From positions 3,380,501 through 3,444,500 of the forward strand of contig JAFFSR010000353.1 of the NCBI GenBank assembly GCA_017163975.1: a DNA stretch of 64,000 nucleotides, written 5' to 3'. The notes under the pieces are model-generated. The model searched no databases, had not been told where the DNA came from, and saw only the letters and a list, made by a program, of their open reading frames with translations. This DNA comes from Anastatus disparis. Lineage: Eukaryota; Arthropoda; Insecta; Hymenoptera; Eupelmidae. Below are positions 35,349 through 45,301 of this stretch, in pieces (within the stretch, counting starts at the first letter, position 1; the number at the start of each line of letters is the position of its first letter). A program made the translations under genes and the position numbers.

Positions 35349-36390
35349 TGCGACGATGCTATTTCAAGCATCGCGCTTAAACCGGGTTCCGCGCTCAACC
35401 GCTACGAGGCGTTACTCCCGCAATGGGAATAGCGCGCTCCAGAGCATATAAGTCGGCAAGACGGCCGGCTATAACGGACTCTCTCCCCTCTCTCTATATA
35501 GAGAAGGTATGCTTTACATAGTGAGAGCTCACCTACGTGTTTCAATGTGTATAAGGGGGATTCCTATACACATTGCAGACCGTTCTTACCTGGGCTTAGC
35601 TTGACTAAGTTTTCCATCTATTCCCAGTAACTATATATAAGGGGGTTTCCTATTCATAGTTTCCTATCTCTTACCTCCACCTTTTCGGTCGAGGTAGTTC
35701 CTCCGCCAGTCGATGGAGTTTCCGCGACTAGCTCATCCTCTCCTTGTCTACCCTGAGGCTTGGAGGTAGTATTATCATGTCTTCCTGCGACACTGACCTA
35801 CTTCCAGCCTATACCGGGTGTCATCGAGACACTGCTCGTATTATCTGCCGCCGGTAAAGTAGATTCCGACCGTAACCGCCGTCGATAATACTGAAGCCTG
35901 TAAATAGTTTATTTTCTTTTATCCTAGTTTGTAACCGATACCGTTCGGAATTTATTATTAAATATAATCTTTGTTAAGCCGCGTCACTAGTAAAAATAAT
36001 ACCGACCGCTTAAGCATATAGTTTGATCTTAGTATTACCTTGATTATTCGTATTTTTGCGTGCCGCCGTTTCCGGCTATTTTCCCGAGATTATTAATTGA
36101 TTAATTTAACCTTGTATTAGTTATAAGTTCAACTCAATGCAAAGGAATATTTATTGTGAAAAACATAATTACACGACTCATACTCATTTACCAGTTCCGC
36201 TAAACCTCTCCTGTAAATCCGCCCCGTCGTTTACCACATTGCTTATTTCATTTATTTGATTAGTATTTAAACGCAATAGTAAATTCTCTTTTTTTTGTAA
36301 ATAAACCTTTATGCATTTCTTTTATTTTTATTATTAAAGTCACTTTTATTTTTGTTATTAAATTCAGTAAAATCAATTTAGTTTGTAAGT
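35349..36390 (+). mobile_element. Orphan LTR and leader-like region
   Basis: It begins TGCGACGATGCT, with a short palindrome CGATGCT...AGCATCG. The LTR at 42037 starts in a similar way (TGCGACGTAC...GTACG). Contents are GC-richer than the flanks, with a CATATAAG TATA-like box at about 35447, two hairpins (35543-35575, 35629-35661), a CCGCCGG patch and many short promoter-like words. An ATG-led short frame with a good start context follows at 36425. No second LTR, primer-binding site or target duplication was proven, and the right border is uncertain. Confidence 0.35.
35543..35661 (+). other. Two hairpins sharing an AAGGGGG-TTCC loop
   Basis: 35543-35575: CAATGTGTATA, loop AGGGGGATTCC, TATACACATTG (perfect 11-bp stem). 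35629-35661: AACTAT..., loop with AAGGGGGTTTCC, ...ATAGTT (imperfect stem). Different stems with the same loop text suggest a conserved RNA or DNA structure, not chance. Confidence 0.6.
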
Positions 36391-36424
36391 TTGAACTTTG
36401 GCTCATTCGAACCACCGACCGACC

Positions 36425-36535
36425 ATGGTCCAACATCAACCCTCAGGTAAAAGTAAAAGTCTGATGCCACCGACGTCAACGAGTTGTCTAAAGCAGCCGC
36501 CAGAAAAGCCAAACGTTACAAAATTTTTCTTGTGA
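36425..36535 (+). pseudogene. Short 5' coding remnant after the LTR-like region
   Basis: 36 codons from an ATG in the context GACCATGG to TGA: Gln/Pro/Ser/Lys-rich (MVQHQPSGKSKSLMPP start). A Pro/Ser/Lys-rich N-terminus and the position after an LTR and leader fit the start of a retroelement gag truncated by later events. Too short to assign. Confidence 0.25.
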
Positions 36536-37725
36536 ATTAAGTTGATTGATTTTGAAGAAATTCATGTTATGTTAAAAAGACATATTTTCATGTATACTTT
36601 TTAAAGTTTTGAATAGGATAATCTATTAAAAATTACAAGTAAAAAAAATTATTCTATAGTTCAGTAGCTTAAAAGTATAGTTTTGTATGAAGTTTTTATT
36701 TGATTTGAATCATTCAGACGGATGATGATTCAAATAAATATTGGCAGAAAAAAAAAAATCGTTCGAGTGGTTGTAAAACAGTTATCCTCTTAGAGGTTGA
36801 AAAAATGATTTTTTGGTGATTACTTGAAAAAAACGAAATTTGAAAAAAAGTATATTAAATAAAACTTATAGAAAAAAATAAGATCCATCTTTTTAATTAT
36901 ATATATATATTTTTTAAAATAATATTTATCAAATTATCATTAAAAAGCCTTTAATTTTAACATTTTTCATGAGCAATTTGAAAAATATTAACTTTAGAGA
37001 AAAATGCATGATATAAAAATCATTTCTTTTTTTATATTCTATAACTTTTATTTTATATACTTTTTTTAAAATAATCGTATTTTTCAAGTTATCACCAGAA
37101 ATCCATTTTTTTGACCATTTAAAAGGCGTCTATTTAAAAATGCTTCCAACGATTTTTTTAAAAATAGGAACGTTTACTTATGTTATTATTTAAAATAATT
37201 CCCTGTTTGAATTATTCAGATCGGATAAAAATTCGTCGAGAAAATTCATAAACTTGATTTCTCACACACATACATCCATACATACATTTTAAGGAAGCCT
37301 CGTAATAGTCTTATTTTGCTATAAAAATAAGTTTTTCATCATGAAATAACATATTTTAAAGGGTAACATTTTTCGCAATGTCGAAAGTCTAAGGCACTTC
37401 CGTATAGCGGTCGTGCCTAAAAATACATTTGTGAAGATATTTTTATTAGAAATGAACACAAAATTTTTTCAAGCATGTTTCACGTAAAAATTAATTTCAT
37501 AAATCAAATTCATGGTCATATATTAAGGTCTGGAAATTATAGTTGTTACTCAATTCCCAGTTCTCAGTTTATTTATATCAAATATCGTACTATCTTTGTT
37601 TTTCTTATGAAAGTAGAGTGAGAAATAGTCACTTGATGGAATAAATTATACGCTTTTTTACTTTAAGCACATGTGTACATATATTTTTATATTGTTTCAT
37701 CAAATTAGTTTCAATTTTATTTAGT
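36536..37725. other. AT-rich stretch, nothing recognised
   Basis: A/T-run-rich DNA with no gene. ACACACATACATCCATACATACAT near 37265 (described in part) is a short CA/TA run. Confidence 0.4.
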
Positions 37726-37860
37726 ACTTAAAATTAACTTAAATTAATTAAGTCTTATTTACTTAAAATTAACTTAAATTAATTAAGTTTCATTTACTTA
37801 AAATTGACTTAAATTAATTAAGTCTTATTTACTTAAAATTAGTCATTTATACATATTATG
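37726..37860. repeat. 35-bp tandem repeat, about four units
   Basis: The unit is ACTTAAAATTAACTTAAATT followed by AATTAAGTCTTATTT, with small changes. Confidence 0.9.
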
Positions 37861-37990
37861 TAATAATATAATAAAAGAAAATTCAACCGAGCGACGTTAG
37901 GAGCGAAAAACTTCAATATAATTAATTCCTATTAACGTAAAACTCATTAAATTGTGTAACAATTTCCAACAGTTGATAAATATAATGTAA

Positions 37991-38037
<47 letters not shown>

Positions 38038-38799
38038 ATTTTAAATTACTAATAATTAATTTAAAACTCAAATGTAACTATTTCAAAACGGAATATGGAA
38101 GATAAACATGTATCGTTTTATTCCTTAAATATCACGAATCAAAATATTAATTATTAGTAATTTTGAAGTGTTATATATTATGTAAATAATTCTATATTTA
38201 ATAATTTTTAATTCTAGTAACAGGAAAAGCCGCACGAAAAGAGATTAATAATTACATTTTCTGCGAAATATTGCCCTTGAATCGAGTAGGTGAAATATCA
38301 GTCTTAGTACCAAAAAAAAGACAGTAAGCATCGCAAATTTATGCTCTTACTTCATAATATAATAGTACCAACATTGGTTCCTAAAATTCAAGCTATAGTA
38401 CTAATTGAAATTATATCGCCACTCTTTTTTCAAGTACCTTAGTACATAAATTAGATATACTTGATTTAGAACCTATTTTAACAATACTTTCCTTTCTCCG
38501 TGTAGTTGTTAATCCTAGTAAACGTCAAATACTGTTTTCGATTATTTCATGGTTCGTTATTGAAACACGTGATTAAAAAGAATGAATTTCTATTATATTT
38601 TTTTATTGATTCTAATGCAATTTAGTAGAACAAATTCTTAATTCATCATGATATAATTTGTATTTAAACAATTTTTATGCGTATTTCAACTTTAATTATT
38701 CTTTTTTATAAAAATATAAAAATTTAATTTAGTACAAAATTACAATATTAAAATTCATAAGTTGCGGCAATTCTTTTTCATTTTAAAATTGGCTAATTT
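37861..38799. other. AT-rich DNA with a truncated Helitron-end copy and a TA run
   Basis: 37861-37905 repeats the terminus text (AACCGAGCGACGTTAGGAGCGA) and then diverges before CTAG. 37996-38034 is (TA)n. The rest has no recognised gene. Confidence 0.5.
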
Positions 38800-38865
38800 A
38801 TACATAATAATATCATATATAAAAATTCAACCGAGCGACGTTAGGAGCGAGGTATTTTTTGCTAG
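38800..38865 (+). mobile_element. Helitron-like 3' terminus (right end of the 16.9-kb block)
   Basis: AACCGAGCGACGTTAGGAGC, GAGGTATTTTTTGCTAG, then T. It shares its last 60 bases with 18225-18291 and most of them with 37850-37905. GAGCGA occurs twice in direct orientation. No subterminal hairpin. Gypsy integrase coding resumes at the next base. Confidence 0.6.
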
Positions 38866-39110
38866 TTTAATATTATCAAAGAAAAAATCTAAATTTTGCT
38901 ATGACAGATTTATAAATCTCATAAATTTTAATATTGGTGATGAAGTATGATTTATAAAAGAACCAAAACCAGGAAAATTAGAAAAAGATAAAAATTTGGG
39001 ACCCTTTGAAATATTAAAAATTCACGAAAATAGCAATATTACTATAAATCTTAAGGGTAGTTCAAAAGTAGTTTATGCTAATAAGTGAATACTGCATAAA
39101 CGAAAAGTCT
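38866..39110 (+). pseudogene. pol: Gypsy integrase, C-terminal part
   Basis: Continues the gene broken at 21997 in the same frame: SKKKSKFCYDRF, INFNIGDEV, a TGA, then GPFEILKIHENSNITINL and VVYANK before the stop cluster near 39090-39110. This is the small C-terminal DNA-binding (SH3-like) domain of Gypsy integrases, with the usual G-D-x-V and LGPF-type motifs. Confidence 0.85.
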
Positions 39111-39113
39111 AAT

Positions 39114-39130
39114 AATATTTTCTGTTTCAG
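39114..39130 (+). promoter_or_regulatory. Splice acceptor ahead of the envelope gene
   Basis: AATATTTTCTGTTTCAG: a pyrimidine-rich tract and CAG lying 23 bases before the envelope ATG (39154). In env-bearing insect retroelements the envelope is expressed from a spliced RNA, so an acceptor is expected here. The matching donor would have been in the lost 5' part. Confidence 0.55.
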
Positions 39131-39153
39131 AATTCCTCATTTCTATAAAAAAG

Positions 39154-40573
39154 ATGCTGTCTATTATATTTATTTTATAATTAACTATTAAAACAAATGC
39201 GGCAATCATTGGTTTTAACTGTGAATCTACAGATCCTACAATCACTACTTATTCATTATTAGACACGAAAGAATGTGACTTTTAACAGAAAAATATTACT
39301 ATAACTAATTCTACAATAGAATTATTATAAGTTGCAGAATTTAAAAAAATTAAGGTTATACAATGCAAAGTAAAAATTCGAAGAACGGTTATCCATTGCG
39401 GCATGTTCAGTCATTTAGGATCAACCGCTCACGCTTTACAAGAATACTTTTATGAAATTAGCCATGAAAAATGTAAATTCATTTACGATACAGGGATATT
39501 TAAATATGATGATATACATACTATAGCCGATCTTAAAATAAATTCAACAAAAGCAGTTGGAATAGACCTTGCAGGCTCAGCGAAGGATAAAACTTGCACA
39601 GGTGCTTCATACACAGAAAATTTTGAATCACGGGATAAAGTTTTAGTACAGGGTCTTATAAGAATAACTTCATTAGAAGAATACGCTTAAGTAAGTCTAA
39701 AAAATGATAAATTAAGATTAAATTCAGGGACTGTATGTAAATTTTCGGATCAACATTGCATTGATTCGCAAGCAGGCTACACTTTTTTGGAAAATTTCCC
39801 TACAAAAAAAGGGTTTAAAAAACAATATGAAACTTTACATAGAGGCCTTGCAACAATACTAAGTTCAGCCAATCAAAACCCTATTTATACTGTAAATTCT
39901 ATAGACACAACATTTTCACTATCAGCGTTAAACAATATTCATATTTGTAATAGAATATTAACAAAAACCGAACATCCTAGATTATTTATTTTAGATCTTT
40001 CGTATAATAAAATACTATTTGATGATAATGAAATGAGGAAAGAAGTAACGAACTTAGATATATTTACCTATGTAAATTCTAAATTTGTGTATATAGGAAA
40101 AACGTTTTAGGACTGATCTTAAAGATTTATATTTTAATATTTTAAAAGAAAAATGCAAAATTGAAAAAAAAGTTATATGCAAATCTCTCTCCCTTGTATC
40201 CATAGCTCCCGATGAATTCGCTTATAATATTATGCAGAAACCAGGGTATATAGTGAAACTTGCTGGAGAAGTGGTACATGTAATAAAGTGTACACCAATA
40301 GAGGTACAATCACTACACACAGACAAGTATTATGTACAACTACCAGTAACAAAGAAAAATCAAACATGGTTTTTAATACCAAAAGCACACATTTTATTGA
40401 AATCTGGATTAGAAATAAATTGTTGTTCGATTATACCATAATAATATAAAATTGGAGAAGATTGGATAAACCTTCTGCCAAAACCAAGGCCAACAAAGAG
40501 TATTGTAAGAACTTTGAAACCAAATACACAAACATCTTGGACGCCAAAGAAAATAACAGCATTATATAAATAA
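39154..40573 (+). pseudogene. env: Envelope glycoprotein of chuvirus (Mononegavirales) type
   Basis: ATG, a hydrophobic leader interrupted by TAA, then a mature-like start GFNCES, TTYSLLDTKECDF, VIHCGMFSHLGSTAHAL, YFYEISHEKC; a middle part (39700-40110); and late motifs PGYIVKLAGEVVHVIKCTPI and LPVT...FLIPKAHIL, ending GEDWINLLPKP and TAA at 40571-40573. The CGM(F/H)SH block, the AGE-V-H-KCTP motif and the closing W-x-L-P are what I recall of the glycoproteins that some insect Gypsy and BEL elements acquired from chuvirus-like viruses. It would be a class III-type surface fusion protein. Several stops and frameshifts. No membrane anchor is visible at the C-terminus. Confidence 0.7.
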
Positions 40574-41631
40574 TAGTCTAGGCGCCCAGAGGGTTTCGTA
40601 TGAAGTTAGAGGTCCCACCAAGCAATTAGGTGGTTTATATATATTTTGAGCGGCTGAATCCGAATTTGCAGCTTGCTTTTCGCGCAAGTGGTCAAGTAAT
40701 TTGTTATAAACAAATTAATTGTTTAAATGGCTATAGTTTATGAACTGCAACAGATGCAGTAATTTTCTCTGCGAAAACTTGTTTTTTAATAAAAAACAAA
40801 AAAACTCGTAAATAAATAAGCTAGAATAATTTTATATATTTAATTTCCTAATACAGAGTTAAAATTGATTTTATTACAGTAGAATGAAATTACTTACCTT
40901 ATAATAAAAGAATTTTTAATAAGGAAAGCGATTGCCATATTGCACGCATATGTCGTATTGCTAGGAGTTTGCGCTACAGCTTAAATTTGCGATATCTCGG
41001 GTTCTACTTACCTAAATTTAAAAAACCGGACAAATTCTATAACTAGATGAAATTTCCTATCATTCTTTATAAAAAATATAGAAATATTTTACTCGCTAAC
41101 CTATATTATTTCGTTATAAACAAACAAAATTCTGAAAAATTGAAAATATTTTCTGCTGCAAATCATTCTAGCTTATTTATCAACATTTGAAAGTAATATA
41201 TAACAATTTATCATTAAAGCTGAGACTGCCATTTTCCAAACACATGTTGAACTTAACTAAAAAATATCAATTAGTAATCGAGTTATAAGGTTTTTTACCA
41301 GGGCGTTCCGCGCTTGCGCTACGTCTCTATGTTTTTTCGCAATATATTTGCCATATCTCTGGTTCCAATTATCGAATCAACATGCAACAAGAACGATTTT
41401 TTTTTTGTTTTTTTATTAAAAAACAAGTTTTTGCAGAGAAAATTACTGCATCTGTTGTAGTTCATAAACTATAGCCATTTAAACAATTAATTTGTTTATA
41501 ACAAATTACTCGACCACTTGCGCGAAAAGCAAGCTGCAAATTCGGATTCAGCGGTTCAAAATACATATAAATCGCCTATTTGCTTGGTGGGACCTCTAAC
41601 TTCATACGAAACCCTCTAGGCGCCTAGACTA
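40574..41631. mobile_element. 1.06-kb foldback, TAA target duplication
   Basis: Terminal repeats TAGTCTAGGCGCC, exact at both ends, inner arms of about 240 bases, flanked by TAA at 40571-40573 and 41632-41634. The left TAA is the stop codon of the envelope gene. The centre (40810-41390) is not inverted but holds a weak direct repeat (GCGCTAC...GATATCTCGGGTTC and GCGCTAC...CATATCTCTGGTTC). PIF/Harbinger-like by its TWA duplication. Confidence 0.9.
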
Positions 41632-41634
41632 TAA

Positions 41635-41998
41635 AAAAAAACCATAAGATTAAAATACACATTTTTGGTTAATTTTAAATTTGAATATTTTAGAATAATA
41701 AAATAACTATTTGCTATTACATAACAATCCTATTTGCATCTATTATAAAATTTTAATGAGGGTCACAAGTAAGGTTTGCATATCATAAATATTATAATTT
41801 TTAGAAAATTCTTGATATTAATAGATTATTAATTTAAAAAATTAAATATTTTTTCATTGATAACAAGTAACTTTTCAAATATAGTTAAAATAATACTGTA
41901 GATGTCAATCAAATAACATTTTCATCAAAATAAATTTCAACGCTATAATTATTAAAATAAACATTGTTATCTAACTACAATCTACAGTAATAATTATT

Positions 41999-42036
<38 letters not shown>
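41635..42036. repeat. Repeat part B' (Gypsy 3' non-coding?) and TA run
   Basis: Reverse complement of 34200-34600, ending in a (TA)n run (42006-42036) into which the LTR element has inserted. Confidence 0.75.
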
Positions 42037-42038
<2 letters not shown>

Positions 42039-42268
42039 CGACGTACATTATATCGTACGTATATTAAAGTACAGGGATAGTATAAAGCATAAAATAATGT
42101 AGAAACTTAGAGAAATGCGACTTCGAGTTTCCGGACCAAGAGTCGCGCGTTGCACAAGGTGCTGAGTCGGCACCTTGTTGCAGGTAGCTTGTAACGTCGT
42201 TCTAGACGAGGACGACAACGAGCATGAGACCATCGCTGGATGCGCTAGAGTAAACTCATAAGTAGTCT

Positions 42269-42308
<40 letters not shown>

Positions 42309-42380
42309 TATGTATATATTGTCTTTATTGCATCCTCACACTCCCCATAGGGGTGCTTATCGATTAAATCCCACGTAACA
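42037..42380 (+). repeat. 5' LTR
   Basis: 344 bases, TG...CA. It starts with a CGTAC...GTACG palindrome, includes a TA run (42267-42310) and ends GATTAAATCCCACGTAACA, shared with 50001-50019. Confidence 0.75.
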
Positions 42381-43271
42381 TATTATTTTTCGGGGGCAGC
42401 GGTGTGGGATACGCAACGAGGATTTTAGCAAAATTTTTTAATTTTTTTAAGTAATAAACTTAACACAAAGATACGTCAAATAAAGTAGAGAATTTTTTTT
42501 GAGAAAGAGAGAGAGAGATAATTTGATTAATTGAATACTGCGAGTAAATACATTTTTTTTAGCGAAATTTATTTTATTAAATATTTTTGAAAAATCGCGA
42601 CGCGAGTTAACAAAGCAGAAAATCCGAACAAGAGAAAAAAAGGAAGAAAGGACGTCCGAAAATTATAACCGAAAAAATGAGAGTGCTCCTCATCACGCTG
42701 CTCACTCTCTGCTGCAACAAGTAAGTAAAAATTACATAAATCGTATTATATTGTCCCACGGGGTAGTACAGAGTCAAGCTAATAGAAGCGTAGAAAACAA
42801 ATAAAATAAACATTGAAATTTTTTTTCTTCATTCTATTAATTAAAGTGATTAGTGCGCGAATATAGAGTGCGTTAGGAAGAAAAAAAAAAGAGAAACGTG
42901 TGCGAGCGTAACAGAGAAATAGTGCCAGTCTTAAATATAAGAAAATAATATTCAAATTTTGAAAGTTTTAATAAATCCTTGAAAAAAAAAATTAAATTCA
43001 AACAAGTGCATACGTGAAAAGGAAAAATAAATATTTTGGTTTTTATCAATTTTCATCAGGTTTCTTAGTAAAATAAAATAAATTTTTATCATTCGTGTGC
43101 TGAAAAAAAATAATAGTTATTGCCGTAGATAGAAAAAAAGGAGTTTATAGTCTAAATATTCAAAAATAATTTTAATAACAATTTCATAATTAACGTGATT
43201 TGTAGAAACGTTTTTATGTCATAAATTGTGTCATTATTTACTAATAAATCTCCGTAGATCAGAACGAAAGG
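42381..43271 (+). other. Leader of the LTR element
   Basis: Non-coding leader of about 890 bases between the LTR and gag. A GC-rich patch GGGGGCAGCGGTGTGGG (42402-42418) sits where the primer-binding site should be, but I cannot assign a tRNA. A GAGAGAGAGAG run lies near 42507. Confidence 0.5.
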
Positions 43272-45236
43272 ATGTCATATCCGACCGTGTCACAGAACAC
43301 GGTGTACATGCCAACTAATGTACACTCCGAGATATTGTGAAAATTTAAAAGTTAATTTGTCAGAGAAAGAAAGGAGGGAATTGAAAGAAAAATACAAAAG
43401 AGCCGCGTTTTAGGGTTTCGAATTACCGAAAGAATCATTAAATATTACGAAAAAAAAGAAACAGTAAGTAACGGCACGCTCCCACGGAATAAAAGGGAAA
43501 CCGAGACTCAAAAATCGAAATCAGAGGAAAGCCTAAAAACCAACGAAACGTGGTTAACATACGCGAACCAGGGCCCGAACCAGTTAAGTTATCCTTCGAT
43601 ACCATACAATCACACGAGTTTTCTGCAACAAATTCCACAACCGTGGAGTAATATGATACCAACTCAAGTTAACCCAAATTTTCCAATAAACTCACCGATA
43701 AATACTAATTACGCATTAAATACGCAACAAATAAATCCTATGTTAAATATGCAAGGCACAAATTTTCAAAATACGCCTTATTTATCGTTACATCAAGCAA
43801 TCAGACAAATTCGAACCTTTGACGGTAGCGTAGATAAATTACCGTTATTTTGTTCAGTACTGCGAAGCAAAGTAAATAATTTCGGGCCAGGCTGTCAAAT
43901 TTTCATTATGTACGAGCTAGCGACAAAACTCACTGGAAAAGCAGTGGATATTTTTACGGCGTGCTTGATGCAATACGAGTCGATAGAAGCTCTTATAGCA
44001 GACTTACAGACACAGTACAATAACGTAACAATATTATAAGAGTTACCTACATAATTAAAAGTGACAACACAGCAGCAAGGCGAGTCAGCAACAGATTTTG
44101 GCGCGCGGGCACAATCTTTATTGAATCGATTATTAACAATCTACGATACATTCCCGGTATTAAACGCACAAGACCGATTAGCAAGGAAGTAATTAATAGA
44201 AAGAGACGCCTTACGGTATTATTTATTCGGATTAATATCACCCTTAGATATGCAAGTGCGTTGTGAAAAACCTTAAACATTAAGAAAAGCTATACAACTT
44301 GTAGCTGATTTTGAAAATAAACAAAAGACGCGACTTTTTGCACAGATGCAAAACTCATTTATAAACGACCTGCCACCCGTAAATTCGGTAGCACAAAATA
44401 CACAATCATTATCATTATGGTCTCAACCGAATATTAACAACATGGTGCAAATGACACAAAATCAACATCAGTTACTAAATACAAATAAAGTATATGAAGC
44501 ACAAATAAAAGCAATGCAAGCTACGCCTGTAAAAATAGAAACAGGTACAAATGCAGTTAAATGTAGCTATTGTGACAAAGAAGGCCATAAAGAAGGCGCG
44601 TGTATTAAGGAAAAATATGATAAAATACGATGCGCCTATTGCGATAAAATGGGACACGCGACGGCAGACTGTTTAATAATGAGGAATGATGCTGAAAATG
44701 GTATCATTCGTGTACAAAATAAAAATACTTCGTTAAAGAATAATAAAAATGAAAATAAATTAAATAATAATATTGGTAACGAAAATAATAGAAATGCAGC
44801 GCGTAATAACTACAATAAAAATAATTTTGATAATAATACTAATTATAGCAGTAACAATCCCAATAATAATTACAACAACGGAAATGCTAATAATAATTAC
44901 AGAAATGGTTATAGCAGATTCAACAGTAGGTTCTATAGAAACAGAAACTATGACTCACGTAATAATGAATATGATTATAATGCTCAAGGACCGCCACGTT
45001 ATAATAATAAAACACGTAATGATAATAGAAACGATATGGATTTTAATAGACATCGCAGTAGAGATAACAGTCGTGAGAAAAATCAGTATAACAGAAACGA
45101 GAATCAAACGCGCGACCTGGATAGAGAACGGGACTCAAACACAAATGGAAATAAAAATAATCAAAGTAATAAAATGAACAAGCCTTTAAACTCGCAGGAT
45201 GTCCGCCGCAACCCTCAGGCGCCGGGCAGGAATTAA
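43272..45236 (+). pseudogene. gag: Gag polyprotein with two zinc knuckles
   Basis: The ATG at 43272 is in frame with the whole gene. In-frame stops occur from 43338 on and near 44037, 44190 and 44274, with frame changes. The capsid region has IRQIRTFDGSVDKLPLFCSV (43806-), YELATKLTGKA and, further on, ATDFGARAQSLLNRLL. Two CX2CX4HX4C knuckles follow: CSYCDKEGHKEGAC (44562-) and CAYCDKMGHATADC (44631-), then a very Asn/Arg-rich tail (44750-45180) suited to RNA binding. This is the normal layout of a Gypsy-class Gag. Confidence 0.85.
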
Positions 45237-45301
45237 TTAGCAACGACCAAAATATATTAATTAGTAATAATAAGCATCTAAAAATTAGACGCACAATAAA
45301 C

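Larger units (their letters stand above)
21998..38865 (+). mobile_element. 16.9-kb inserted block with Helitron-like TC...CTAG ends
   Basis: The left edge is A|TCTTATATTATATTAAAG and the right edge GCTAG|T. Canonical Helitrons begin TC, end CTAG and insert between A and T without target duplication, and both edges fit. Joining 21997 to 38866 keeps the integrase reading frame exactly, which fixes the boundaries to the base. The block is composite: tandem arrays, a minus-strand Rep/helicase gene and protease, several foldbacks, a SINE, a further Helitron end and an LTR-like piece. The Rep/helicase genes are antisense to the TC-to-CTAG direction, so either they belong to a nested element or the terminal orientation is unusual. 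Confidence 0.65.
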
